The position numbers and the translations under genes were made by a program. A model generated the notes under the pieces. It saw nothing but the letters and a program-made list of their open reading frames with translations. It was not told where the DNA came from and did not search any database. This document shows, one piece after another, positions 1 through 64,000 of a stretch of DNA of 64,000 bases (its first letter is position 1; every line of letters starts with the position of its first letter). Source of the stretch: Diadema setosum (lineage: Eukaryota; Echinodermata; Echinoidea; Diadematoida; Diadematidae); contig CM067067.1 of the NCBI GenBank assembly GCA_033980235.1, positions 26,248,451 through 26,312,450 of the forward strand. The letters run 5' to 3'.

Positions 1-3000
1 TCATAACCTTGACACGTCACTGGTCACATGCATAGACATTTAATACACGTGTAGAAGAAACTAGGAGGCCTTGCTAATGAAGGGTTATGACCCTTCAATA
101 AAGGAGCTCTAACATTCTTCTAAAAGGGGAACACTAGATATGGATGAGGTTACATGTGCCCTTTCCCATTTCGATATGAATTAGACACCACAGTTGAAAG
201 TATAAAACAAATCTACACAAGAAACTAAGTAACATGACTCTAACACTGTAATCAAGGTGCCAACACTTGAATAATATATGTATGCACATTTGTAGGGGTT
301 AGAAAATATCAGGTTATTCAAAAAGCATGGAATGACTTGATACAAAAATAGCACAGAATGTAAGCCTCCAGTCCTTTGACATTTCCACAGCTTGTGCAGT
401 GATTTCGATATCTACAATGTCATTAAGTTACACGTTGTCTAATCAATTCTAAATGGACAATGAAAAGACGCTACATAGCATGGCATCACAGCTTGTATAC
501 AATACTGAAACATACCAACAGCTTGCATTTTCAATGTGGCACGTCCACACACAGAACATCTACCTCTTGTACATGGCTTACTGTATTTTGCCCCGTGCAG
601 ATTGATCAAAGTAAGATATTTTCTTTCTTTCATATTCCATTTTTCAAAGGTTAATATGCAGTTTACAAATATAAAATGTGTAAAATCATAACCACAATAA
701 CAACTTTCCACCTGATATTGTTTTTTTTTTTTAATTTTAATATTCTTAAAAATACAAATAACTGGTACTCCTCGACACAAGTTTTTGCAGTACTTTAAGC
801 TGTCCATCCTGGACCATTCAAGCAATCTACATATGTATAGCAAACATGATTATCAACAGGAATGACACCCATACCACCCCATCAAGAATATATGGTATAT
901 AAAGAGAGTCATAGTAATTACAAAACATAGTCTAAAAATGGTGGTTTAAAACAAGTACAAAGCACATAGGTGGGGGAGATAGAAATATAGAACAAAATGG
1001 ATAAAATATGGGAGAGTGAGAAAAGGAAAGGGAGAGAAACCAAAAGAGACTTCGGAGAATGATTAAGATCGTGCTACTTGTCCACAACTATGAAAAATAT
1101 CATGAACTGTCAATCAATACAGTAGCCCTCCTTTGCATATCATAACAAGGATGCCAAAACAACAACAAATATCTGTACACCTTCAATTCTCCTTGAAGCT
1201 TTAAAAAAATATCACTACATTGTATATCTAAAAGCAGTAAAACCAACAAATCTGACTTACATTATTGTATCTCAAAGGGACTGGAAGAAGCTTCAACCAC
1301 TTCGACGAAAATTTTGTAAGCAAGGACCTTTTTCCTCACTGATGTCAGTTTGGTGCCCACTCTACATTTCATGGGAAACTTGATAATTGACATGATTTTT
1401 CATGCAAATTTCCATATAAGTGACCAAATTATAACATTACAGATAGATCGATGAAGATAAAAAATGCAGAATGAAAAATGAATAACAAATGAATGTGTAT
1501 ATCAGGTTGGTACTGCTGTCTTCTCTAAACACACACGTTCACACAAATGAAAACCAAATATAATCCATTACAAATTTTATGATTCAACATTTCCTCAGCA
1601 ATTTTCATGCCTGCTCTGCTTACAGAGCATCTTTTCTCACATAATCGGCTACAAATAAACAATGTTTAAAATATTTTTGGTGATTTTTCTCACAATAACA
1701 ACCAGGTTCTCTGAGTTAAATATGAGAAATATTAACTGGATACATACATCTCTATGCAAACTACATTGTACTAATGAAAGTTGACTGGATGAGGATTTTA
1801 TACAAAGGAGGGCCACTTTACCCTTTGTTTTCTTTCTTTTTTTTTCCTGGTTGAGACATCCACCACAGAGTAACAGGTTTTTCAAGCGAAGATTGAATTT
1901 TGCGAGATAAGACAAATACCATTATTAACATTATAAATCATGTTCATGACCAAAACACAAATTGCTTTTTCCTAGAAAAACTAACACAAAAGAAGAATCA
2001 GCTTCAATATACACAGATGGACATTCTGCAACTGTGATTTGAAAATAAAAAACTCCAGATATTTCATCAATTCTTTTGAATATATTTTTCCTCATCAACA
2101 AAGTTTTTCAGTGTTTCAGTATTTAAATATTATACATGAAAAAAAAAACAACTTCTGAATTGTGTGCTGTTCAATTCTGTGCAACCTTTGCTGGCACCTC
2201 GCCTCTGCCCCCCCTTTTTTTTTTTTGATGAGCAGCAACCTGTCACTCTAGCGATGGGTGTCTCCCCGAGTGAAGCTACAACATGGTGGGTGCTCACCTG
2301 TTATACTGAGCTTGCACCAAGCTACAGAGCACGTTTGCAATGGTGAACACAAACAGTTTGGTCCTGTCCCAGCACTCAAGTGTGAAAAAAAGCATAGTCA
2401 TATTTATCACATGTCGATGCATATACATGCAATTCACATATCTGACGACAACATACATGGGGTGTAAATATTTTGTAAATGTAAATATTTTGTTTCCCTG
2501 GTACCTCCCCCCCCCAAAAAAAAAAAGAAAAACAAAGAAAAACAAAGCTGCACATAGCCAGATAACATCCTCACTGACTCACTTACTTTCTCTATGGTTC
2601 ATGACCTCCTTACAGTACCTTGGTAATCAATCTACACTATCACCTACATAAAGATATGACTCAAGTTACAAAAAAACAACAACACAACAACAAACAAAAC
2701 AAAAAAGGGAAATGCCTTCTTCAAACCAAACTCATTCTTCCGTCAATCCAGAATTTGCTTTTTGTCAAATACTTTTTCCTGTATATGGGTTTGTATCAGT
2801 GCTCCTCTTTGCCTTTAACTATCAAAAAGAAGACAAAAAAAAAAAGGGTGTGGTATAGGAAATATGTATAACAAACATTATCACAAGTAAACATGGCATA
2901 GATTCATCATCAGAACAAAAGAATGTAGCTCAATTCTGCCTAATTAGAAAAAAAAAAAAGAAATGAAAAGAAGAATCTGGAAATAGATGATTCTGTATAA

Positions 3001-5117
3001 AAATGATGAGTGCAAAAAAGTCTTCAGAACTCATTGCCTCCTCCACCCCCCCCCCCAAAAAAAAAAGAGTAATTACATATAAATCAAGACAGACATAGAA
3101 ATCCAAAACTACCATCTCAAATATTTTGGCTAAAAAATAGACAAGTTGTACAGGGTTAAATAAAAAGTAGACTCACAGTGTACATACCAATAGCAAGAAG
3201 AAAGCAACATTGTGCAAAAGACAAAATACGTTGCCCTATTCTACACTACATTGGTTAATAGCCCCAATACCATATGATATATGTTCTGCCAAGATACATA
3301 AAAAGGCATTACCATGACATCCAATAGCAAATCATATTTCATTGTTGAACCATTGAATGCCCCCAAACTGGTTGTGTTGTGTCCGAGATAGGAGACAAAT
3401 TGTTTGCAAAACAAATGCAGTCACTCATAATTTAAGAATCTCTGTAACAAGCCCAAGTCGCAAACAAAATGATACAATTTTCTCTCATCTCTGATAAACT
3501 GGAAACAGTACATGGATCTTTACAGCACATTAGAATAAAAAAAAAAAAAAAGGTCTTTAGTGTCTTTTCAGTTTGAGCAGCTTCTTACCACAAAGGGGGA
3601 ACATTCTCAAGTTTCCTTCAAAAGTAGAAATGTAAAGGTAATGTTACTTTTTCCAACCTGTTACCAGGGTTGTATCTCTATTGGTCTGGTAGCAGATCTA
3701 CTGTGAATTAATCCATGTTTCAGATGCTGTAAAAATAGTAAAGATGTTCAACACCAAATTTTGAAATGCATGGTAACGATATAAATAAAAAGGGGCAGAA
3801 AAAAGTACTTGATATCTCAGAAACATATGTTACCTACTGGACAGCATATGCTTTGATTTTGCAGACTACATTCCAGCTTTCAGCAGTCATATTTCTGCTT
3901 TGCCTTCAAAGCCAGTGATGTTTCATAAGGCATGGAAATAGTTTCAACTGATAGATGGTAGGAGGTTTAGTTCGATGTAAATATCAATATGTCAAAGTAA
4001 TAAACAACGTACTATGCTTGAAAGGCATCTGCCAACAAAGACTGAGAGATTGAAAGAGGGAGAAAGAGAGAAAGGGAGAGAGAGAGGGAAGGAAATGGAA
4101 TGAAAAAAAAAAAAGAGAGTGGGGAGTGTCTGAAGCTATGGATTGTGTTTCGTCGTGACATTGTTGAAGTGTTTCAAAGTGACCTGAAATCCCGAAGCAC
4201 TCGCTGGCTTGACATTTTGTAATGTGAGACAAATAGCTGCGAAGAGAAAAGAAGGCGACTAGCAATGGCTATATATAACGGTTTGTTCTATTGAAACTGT
4301 CCACTTTTGCCGAGGAGCCTATTCATTGGTTGCTCCTAAATGTCATGGTAATTTGAGATCAGAGATGAAGATGGTGGGGGGGGGGGGGGGAAGGGGTCTG
4401 TTACACAAGTCATAAGCGAATTGATGAAATCATTGTTGTACATTGCAGATGAGCATTGGAGAGGGAGTGCACATGCAAACTACAAAGAGAACAGCGAGGT
4501 TTAGCGGTTCAGGGAAAGGGAGGGGGGTTGTTGATTATAAGCGCTCTTATCATTGGGCTTGGAAATGAAGAAAAAGATGTATAAAAGGATGCAAAAAATC
4601 TTTGAGCAAACCAGCCACATGTTTTATGAGAAAAATAAAAGTACTTTTAAGTACACACACTCCTATGTAGAGTACATTACCCTTTTGCCATTATTTCCAC
4701 TTGCCCCTGAATGTAACCCTCGAGATCTTGCATAGATTTGTCTCCCATTTCCACATTCCACTTTTTTTGAAATACCACTTAGAAACACAAGATAGACGTG
4801 GGATGTGTAGGAAGCCAATTCTAGGATGTGTGCACATACAATTCAAACAAAAAAACAGTCAATATCTCTTTACTTACTCTTTCTAGCTTTGTATGATTTT
4901 ATCATTCTAAGGTCTCTTGATATCAGTGAAATGCTACAGATATTGTGTAGCACTGCTCATCACGAGACCCAACAGATTGGCCAATATCTTATAAATCCAT
5001 TAAACCATTTTCTTATTTGAAGAACATCTTTCTTCTTTTTTTTTTTCTTCTAAATTTGTGTTTTGTGATTTTTTTTTCTTGGTCTATGTATACTAATGTT
5101 ACTCATTCTTTTGGTAG
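1..5117. other. AT-rich non-coding flank
   Basis: I see only short open frames, several A or C homopolymer runs (for example about 2503-2525, 3048-3066 and 4376-4390) and a purine-rich patch around 4055-4115. A minus-strand frame at 439-843 contains a Cys-rich patch (CTRGRCSVCGR) but has no supported gene structure. Confidence 0.5.
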
Positions 5118-5300
5118 GGCCTAAAGACAGGCCAATATGATAGCACATTGCATCCTGTTCTCATAAAATATGGCAGCACAGACACTTTCATGTTCCCAGT
5201 CTCTATGGTAACTACAAAAGACCGAGTATTCCGAGTAAATTTTCTACAGAAACCTGAAGAGGCCACAAACGGTCACGAAGTTTTAAAGTGCCAGCTCTAA
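5118..5300 (+). CDS. Possible terminal exon of an unknown plus-strand gene
   Basis: There are 60 codons plus TAA without an internal start requirement. The stretch follows a plausible acceptor (ttcttttggtag) with a branch-point-like tactaat 20-26 bases before it. The peptide looks protein-like (GLKTGQYDSTLHPVLIKYGS, then TDTFMFPVSMVTTKDRVFRV). I found no convincing upstream exon in the window. If real, the gene would converge on the DGK tail to tail. Family not recognised. Confidence 0.3.
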   Translation, partial: GLKTGQYDSTLHPVLIKYGSTDTFMFPVSMVTTKDRVFRVNFLQKPEEATNGHEVLKCQL

Positions 5301-5683
5301 AATGAATTGATAACATCCTATCATAATGAGATGTCCATGCTAACAAGGGTTTCTATCCCTTTTTTCTGCAAAAACAGGAAAAGAAAAAGGAAAAGAAACG
5401 AGAAATGAAAGGATGATAGTATATGAGGTTTGTACTTTCACTATTATTTTCAGTGTCAGTATGGCATAATGCTGCTCTATTTCTCTGTGTTTTCATATTT
5501 CTTATAAGTTAATATATAATTTGCCAAATTGTATATAGCAATATTAACAGGAAGTTATGGTGCAAGTGTCAGGAAGAAAAAAAAAATGTGGTTGTGGTGG
5601 TGGTTGGGGGGGGGATGGGATGGCCATGGTTAAGAAGTTTGAGGCTTAAAAGGTTCTCTCTATTTTCTCTGTCCTACTTTCAG

Positions 5684-5824
5684 GGGACAATCGCCATCGA
5701 AGACGAGAAGCGAAATGTCATGAGTGTTGAGTCAATGGCTCCACAAGTCAAGCGTCACTCTTTGTCAAACTGCTCTGTCAAAAAAAAAAAAAAAAAAAAT
5801 GATGGACAGAAAAGGCATCAATAA
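5684..5824 (+). other. Possible plus-strand exon, unidentified
   Basis: A good polypyrimidine tract and acceptor (ctgtcctactttcag) precede an open frame GTIAIEDEKRNVMSVESMAP then QVKRHSLSNCSV, which runs into an A-tract of about 20 and stops at 5824. It could be an alternative 3' exon of the same hypothetical gene as 5118-5300. The A-tract and lack of family make this weak. Confidence 0.2.
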
Positions 5825-6303
5825 GCAGCTTGTGTGTTACACAATTTCTTAATCTAATGTGTTTGTGTCTGTTTGGCGGGGTGGGGGTGGGGTGGGGAGA
5901 GGTAGGGAAGCAAAAAAGAATAAATAATTGTGTAATTGTGAAGTCGGCATTTAGCATCAATGCAAGAGCACCTCATTCACTTTGGCCTGCAGCTACTTTG
6001 CAGCCAGTCTTCAGTTCTTTCATGTGTCTCTGTATATTCAAGTTACTAACCCAAAATAAAAAGAGTAATAGTTATGAATGAGTTATAAGGACTGGAATTG
6101 AACATCAACTCCCCAACAGTGACGATGAGGTGTAATATTGAATTGTGTTACTTTTTGTTGTTTACAATGCTGTGTTTCCTAAAGACACATGGCAACATTT
6201 TCATGAAATCATTTCATTTAACCCTTATATTGCTTTGTTTGCTGATTGGGAGAGATGTCAGGATACCAACTGTTAATAAATCAAGGTGTCAGGAAACTAA
6301 CTG

Positions 6304-6673
6304 TTAAAGGCATAACTCACCATTTGCAGATGAAACAAAAACCCAGCATTAGTGCTTTAAAATAGTTCTAAAATGTGAGTTATAGGGATAGAAACAACCA
6401 CTGTAAAAATTTGAAACCGTATTATCGATGTTAAGTATTGTTAAATATATAAAATGTGAACAATAGTTATAATGAAAATGTTTTCAGACTAAACCGTCTA
6501 CAGTTATGGTTTATTAAGAAAAATACTGATATCTCCTTACATTTTAGGGTTTATTGCAAAAATTTTTATATGAAAGGATGTTTTGTGATACAACAGACCT
6601 ACACATATGCATCAAAGGTGATATCTTGAACATCTTTTAAATCACTGCTCCTAAAAGTAAATTGGACCTTTAA
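6304..6673 (+). mobile_element. ~366 bp MITE family A, copy 1
   Basis: It begins TTAAAGGCATAACTCACC and ends TTGGACCTTTAA, so the tips are inverted (TTAAAGG/CCTTTAA). The interior (aaaacccagcattagtgct, gtgatatcttgaacat) is shared with copies at 6774 and 10959. There is no coding capacity, so it is a non-autonomous DNA transposon. Confidence 0.8.
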
Positions 6674-6773
6674 TGAATCAAGATGTCAGGAAACTCTGTC
6701 AGGCACATTGCTATACACCTGAATGGGCTTGCTAATCTACCACTACATGTAGCTCAAGTTTGTAAGGATTACT

Positions 6774-7139
6774 TTAAAGGCATAATTCACCATTTGCAGA
6801 TGAAATAAAAACCCAGCAGTATGCTTCAAAATAGTTTAAAAATGTGAGTTTGGGATAGAAACAATCAGTGTAAAAATTTGAATAAGTATAATCAATGTTA
6901 ATTATTGTTAAATACACAAAATGTGAACAATGGTTGTAATAAAAATATTTCCAGACTTAACCGTCTACCGTTACGGTTTATTGAGAAAAATAGTGATATC
7001 TCCTCATATTTAAGGTTCTATCGCAAAATTCTTCTATGATAGGATGTTTTGTGATACAACTGACCTACACATATGCATCAAATGTGATATCTTGAATATT
7101 TTTAAAATCACTGCTCCCAAGGTTAAAGAGGCACTTTAA
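6774..7139 (+). mobile_element. ~366 bp MITE family A, copy 2
   Basis: Same family and orientation as 6304-6673, separated by only 100 bases. It starts TTAAAGGCATAATTCACC and ends GGCACTTTAA, with a degraded right tip. Confidence 0.8.
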
Positions 7140-8353
7140 CGCTGATGAAAAAGCAAAGTGCCTGGGTACATAAAGGGTTAGGTTGACTTCACCATCATTG
7201 CAGACACCTGTTCATAAGGCTGTTCAAAAAATTAAATCTAACATCTTAATGAGCCACTTGAGAATCAGGGGGGCTTGGTAGCTTTGATACCTTCCTCGCA
7301 CAAGTGTACACTATTTTTGTATGAAGAAAGAATGAAGAACTAGAGAAGAAAAAAAAATAATGAATCTTGTGGGTCATAAGAGAATGCAGATATATATATG
7401 TGTGTGGATATGCCTTTCTTTCTTCTTTTCAAAAATTTAAATCTAGATCCAAAATAGCTTTAAACAGAGTTCGATAACGCAGGTGGTGCTGCTGCTGCTC
7501 ATGACATAATTTACATGTTTGTGTGTTGCTGTATAATGAGGCAATAACCATGACATAATCACGTAGTGCATAATGCTGCTGTGACCAGTGCAAAAAGACT
7601 GTATGTTGGCAGAAAAGGACTTTTTTTTTTCTTGACTAGGCAGGTATCCACTGGAAATCAAGGTTTGTCAAAATCACAACAAACTGCACAGATGCATCAA
7701 AGAAAAAAAATGGGGGGGGGGGGGGGGAGGCAGAAAATTTCTGGTATGTTTGCTTTCACTGAATAGGGAAAGTGTGCTTTCTCCAATCAGATGGACAACT
7801 GCAGCTGCAAATAAAGCAATGCAGGGATTTACAAAAAAAAAAAAAAAAAAACACACACAAAAAGAATGAACTTATGCCTTTGGCTTCAGTAGTGTCTAGT
7901 CATAGAAAAGCAAAAACAAAATGTTGAATGATGCGAAGACACTGCTCTGTATCAACATATGGACTTCAGACAGGGCTGGATGAGAATGGTTGGTAAGTCA
8001 GCGCCATAAGGCTCAGACAGAAAAGAAAAAGGAGATGGGAAAGAAAGTTGTAGATAGATTAATACAGAAACCAACAGATAACAGATAGAGGTAGATATTA
8101 AGTAGATAGATAGATGGAGAGAGAGAGATAAAAATGTAATCAACACATACAAATAAGGATATTACACAGCTTTGAGAAACCATTCATATCATTTCTTTTT
8201 CTGCTTTTTTTTTTTTTTTTTTTACTCAACCACACAAAAAAAGATGTTTGTTTTTTCCTAGTCTACTTGAAGTTGGGAAGACAAACCCAATATCATCATT
8301 ATGCATGCAACTTTGTAATTCACAAATTTTGTAAGAGTTGCATAATCTATGTA

Positions 8354-8403
<50 letters not shown>

Positions 8404-10397
8404 CACTAATAATACAAACCGATAAAAATATCAAATTAAAATGCTACAAAAATACATAGGGTTTCACATACACATACTTCAATGCTGAAATATACAACAC
8501 AAAACATCATGAAAATATACATTTTCCAGACAGGTCCCTCGTAAGCAAATTCAATTCCCATTTCATAATCAGCAGTGTTAGAGCCCAATTCAATGTACAA
8601 TAATTACTAAAATGTGATACATTAATACAGATTGTACAAAACAGATAAAGTATGAGAATCTCTATCAAAAAAGCCAAAACAAAATAAAAACCAAATATGC
8701 AGAGCCTTAAAATCAAATCATCACATCATCAAACAATATATATATATATGCAAGTATTTATATATCTTTATATATATATATATAATTATCATTCCAACAT
8801 AATCTGAGTAATGGTCATGGGAAAATGTCACTACATGTTTTTAAATAATCATAATATCTATGTTTATCTGTAAAGTTTACAGATGACTGATGCCAGCTCA
8901 GTCTTACTACAAACAACTGTGAAGAAGATTCCTGTCTCGTATGACAGTCAGATATCATCTTTACTCTCTCTCTCTCTTTCACTGCCCCCCCCCCCCCCTC
9001 CACTCTCTGTGGTCACACTTGAGAATATCAGAGGAGCAGTTCGCCATGCCTTACGAAACCACCAACATTTGTTCTTTTCTTCATCCTTTTTTTTTTGTTG
9101 TTGTTGTTGATGACATCAGACAAGCCAAATCAGACTGATTTCACAGGCAAAGAATATCTTCAGCTGTCAGTCAAGGTATATTGAACTATCTGAGCTTTGC
9201 TTCTTGAAATAATAAGCAATCCCAAATGACACTACTTAGTGTGCATTGTAAGAAATGACTGAAGTTACAGCTATTCAGCATCACTGCTGATATCATGCCA
9301 CACCTATGCACAGACTAATTAATACCAATTATGGCCTCTAGTTCAGTCTTTGTGGGTCCCCATTAAAGGTAGCTTTTGTTTTCTGCTCTTTTTTTCTCCC
9401 TCTCAAAGGGGATGAGAGCTGCACCCTGAGAATACATCCATGGTTTAAACTTTGCCCAGCAGTGCAGTGTTGAATAATGAATTGAATTAGATCACGCTGA
9501 ATTCAGATGGATGGATCATTATTGATAATTTTAAAGATATAAATCACTGCTTTTGGTCCATTTATTTATTATTTTCCACTTAATACTCAACTCATTGCAA
9601 GACATAATTAAAAAGAAATAAAATGGGTGAATGAGGACAAATATAATGCAAAGTGCATTCACTGTTGATATCCATTTAACGATGGCTGATGTGCGAAGGA
9701 CTTAATTTAATTTCAATCAACTAATCTACACAAAATTAAGAGCTCGCTATGCAGAGAGCGAAATGCTGTATGTTTCTCGACTGGTGGGAAGTAACATAAG
9801 ACTACAACGGTATGTAAATCATCTGTACAGCCTCCACTAAAAACTTTGTGCTAGGTCATCGTGCCAACTTTTGCTTTCTATCTCAAAACAAGGAATTATC
9901 CTTCCACAAATCTAATATTTTCAGAGCCTGAATGATGAATGTTTTGCATCATAACATCTTGATAATTCAAAATATGACATATACATAAAAATAAACTGCA
10001 CACACTTTACACATTACAAAATTGGAACAAAAAAAAAAAAAAGAGAGAGAGATATGAGGAAATAAAATTTACAACACCATTTGGAAAGACAAGTCATATA
10101 CATACAAGTCATAACACAAAAACAAGGCCTTCAGCATTTTTTTTTTCAGCTAATACCACACATGCCCAAATCACACATACAGCATAATCATGATAAATTC
10201 TGAGCAATTAAAATGTAATTAAAAAAAAAAAATCCATTTTAGAAAAATGTGTAGTACATATGTTGGTGATGCTGACTGGTTATAATGATCACAGTAAACA
10301 GTGAAATAAGTGCTGTATGCTGAAGAAACTGGAAACACTTACATGGGGGAATCCCCCATTATTATTATGTGAACTCATGCAATGAGATGAAGGGAGG
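7140..10397. other. Non-coding flank with microsatellites
   Basis: This stretch holds a G-run at about 7712-7728, A/T homopolymers, TC-rich patches and TA repeats. No gene structure was found on either strand. Confidence 0.5.
8358..8401. repeat. (TA)n microsatellite
   Basis: About 22 uninterrupted TA units; shorter TA tracts recur near 8738 and 8770. Confidence 0.9.
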
Positions 10398-10661
10398 GTG
10401 GGATTTGGCACCCTGGATCCCACTGGGTACAATGCACAACTTGATATTGAGAAATTCTGTGCATGGGTTCATCATGCATGGCTTGAAACTGGGGCCACTG
10501 AAGAGTGGTTTTCACCTTTCAAATGGACAATGGCTGAGGATGTAGACTACAGGGCCAGCATGTTAACACAAATTAACATCCCAATGATACAAATTGATCA
10601 CCCGAGAATTATTTATTGGGAAGAAATGCAAAGAAATAAATGTCAGTCTACCTGTGTGTGA
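10398..10661 (+). other. Unidentified open frame, 87 codons
   Basis: The plus-strand frame begins MGFGTLDPTGYNAQLDIEKF and has balanced composition with several Trp residues (CAWVHHAWLETGATEEWFSP). It lies in the 3' flank of the kinase. No domain recognised and no clear splice sites; possibly chance or a transposon relic. Confidence 0.2.
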
Positions 10662-10958
10662 TAAGATGACCATTTTTGTATTGTAAGTGATGTTCTGTGG
10701 TGCACTGCATTGCACAACACACATCTTTCTTCAAAACAGTATTTCCTCAATTAACCAATCACACAAGTACAGCACTTTGGTCTTCAGATGTAAAACAGGA
10801 CTAAGGCTAATGGAGCAATATGCAGTACTCCCAAACTGAACTTTAAAGCTAGTATACATTAAAAAAAAAAAAGAAGGAAAAAATGGGCACACTAGCCCCC
10901 ACATGGCTACATATCTCATTGTGCCATGTGTTTTTGCATTACATCTTCTGCAGAACAT

Positions 10959-11323
10959 TTAAAGGCATAATTTACCATTTGCAGATGAAACAAAAACCCA
11001 GCATTAGTGCTTTAAATTGTTCTAAAATGTGAGTTAGGGATAGAAACAAACACTGTAAAAATTTGAATCCATATAATCGATGTCAAGTGTTGTTAAATAC
11101 ACAAAATATAAACAATAGTTATAATAAAAATGTTTCAAGACTAAAGCGTATACAGTTATGGTTTATTGAGAAAAATACTGATATCTCCTTATATTTTAGT
11201 CTTTATTGCAAAAATTTTATATGGTAGGATGTTTTATGACACAACAGACCTACACATATGAATCAAATGTGATATCTTGAACATTTTTGAAATCACTGTT
11301 CCAAAGGTAAACTGGACCTTTAA
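10959..11323 (+). mobile_element. ~366 bp MITE family A, copy 3
   Basis: It starts TTAAAGGCATAATTTACC and ends ACTGGACCTTTAA. It lies within the possible distal 3' UTR of the kinase and contains minus-strand AATAAA hexamers, so it may have supplied polyadenylation signals. Confidence 0.8.
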
Positions 11324-12167
11324 CAGTTATAAAAACAGATGGGCATATATATGTGACGCAGTAAGACAACTGGTGCGGTTCCTTCTAAAGTGTGTGAACA
11401 AGAGGACAACACTCTCAAAGCACACGGCACAAAACTAAAAGACTAAGAATTACAAACACCAACTCGTAAAACATTGCTGCATCGTACATGAACATCGTGT
11501 ATGAACCACTACAGAACAAGAACCACGACAGCCCCTTTTGCTAACATTGAAATTCTGTTGCAGAAGACAATCTCATAGAAATTCATTACTCTCACAAAAG
11601 TATGAGTTTGAGCATGGAATGAACTCGCAAGTCTCATATGTCACGCACACATGAATGAAGTCACATATTTCGTCGACTTCCCGGGACATGAGCGGTATCC
11701 TGATGGAAAAATGTTCTGTCCGCGTGCCTTCGGGAGCTTGCCACGTTCCATCTGCTGTGTGTACATGTGTGCTTTTGTGAAACCACAACAAAGTCCCTGC
11801 AGTTTTCTGCCACTTTGGCATCCTTGTAGGATTGACGAGGACTTTCCACCTCTTCTACTAAGGATGCTTTTAGCCATGGTCTCCGTAGCACAAGAGTCCT
11901 GGAACTACTTTGGAACATTTCCCATCTCCTTGCACCCTTGAACACAAGCAATGTGGAAATACCAGTGTTGCGTAATATAAAGTCCCATGTCAATCTTAAA
12001 AAAAAAGGAAAAAGATTTAGAGAAGAAGTGCCCTCAAGTATCTTCAGGAATGGAAGGCAGCACGAGTTTGATGTAAAATGTACACCAAAGAATATAAAAG
12101 AGCTGAAAAAGGAAGAGAAAATTTTAATTCTTTCCTCATTCATCTCTCGCCTGCGTCAATTGGCACC
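11324..12167 (-). other. Probable 3' UTR of the DGK (proximal part)
   Basis: This stretch directly follows the stop codon in transcript order. It has overlapping open frames on both strands and a locally higher GC content between about 11640 and 11950, but no recognisable protein. The polyadenylation site was not fixed. AATAAA on the minus strand occurs at 11202-11207 inside a MITE and at 10612-10617, among other places, so the UTR could be 1-1.5 kb or longer. Confidence 0.4.
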
Positions 12168-63666
<51,499 letters not shown>

Positions 63667-64000
63667 CTAGTGGGTCATCGGCGATGGACCAGCACATATG
63701 AGGAGGGAGATGGGCAAGGGAAATTTTGGTGAGATACATACACACATACTCTTATGCCAAATATTGTGATGATCACGGTCCAAACCCAAACATACAACCA
63801 CCAGACAAAGACATACATGTAGACACACAAACACAGACACACAACTTCTATAAAGAGCATGTGTGCAGGTGCACAAATTTCACTAACCTTCTATCAGAGG
63901 GCCGCTTCAGAATGAAAAATGTACTTATGCACAGTAAGAAAATACAAACCTAACTTGACCACAAAAATACCATGGTTCAAAAGTGGACAGACTGGACAAA
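63667..64000. other. Intron upstream of second C1 exon
   Basis: Non-coding as far as visible. Contains (AC)-rich sequence around 63735-63845. The previous exon is outside the window. Confidence 0.6.

Noticed and set aside
11661..12143. 160-codon minus-strand frame just after the DGK stop
   Set aside because: It lies in the probable 3' UTR, overlaps open frames on the other strand and resembles no protein I know.

Overview
This is a eukaryotic, AT-rich, intron-dominated window. It carries the 3' two-thirds of one recognisable gene on the minus strand: a type I (DGK alpha/beta/gamma-like) diacylglycerol kinase. Eleven coding exons run from 63666 down to a stop codon at 12168-12170. All exon phases fit together and give 501 residues: the second C1 zinc finger, a linker, and the complete catalytic plus accessory domains. 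The EF hands and first C1 domain must lie beyond base 64000. One intron is about 39 kb (22048-61118). The large introns, abundant small inverted-repeat transposons, poly-G/poly-C runs and dispersed microsatellites suggest a marine invertebrate deuterostome, possibly an echinoderm. The species is not proven from sequence alone.

Layout. 1-12167: downstream flank and probable 3' UTR of the kinase, with microsatellites, three copies of a ~366 bp MITE and two exon-like stretches on the plus strand near 5.1 and 5.7 kb that I could not assign. 12168-22047: nine closely spaced exons (linker, catalytic core, accessory domain, C-terminal tail) with MITEs in the introns. 22048-61118: the giant intron. 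It holds an ATG-bearing exon at 30994-31140 that splices in phase into the linker exon and looks like an alternative first exon for a kinase lacking the EF hands and C1 domains. It also holds an exact 246 bp tandem duplication, several inverted-repeat elements, and two large arrays of a 34 bp satellite in opposite orientation (37073-38618 and 51684-54651). Each array has the same ~250 bp outer flank. A ~620 bp polypurine tract (60427-61048) lies just downstream of the C1 exon's donor site. 61119-63666: the two exons encoding the second C1 domain, separated by a 2.3 kb intron with two large hairpins.

The most unusual structure is the pair of inverted satellite arrays with shared outer ends. 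Together they span about 18 kb (36835-54890) and resemble a giant foldback-type element (long inverted repeats made of short tandem repeats). The ~13 kb interior has coding-like but unrecognised fragments on the minus strand. The long open frames inside the arrays are artefacts: a 34 bp unit with no stop on one strand keeps all three frames of that strand open.
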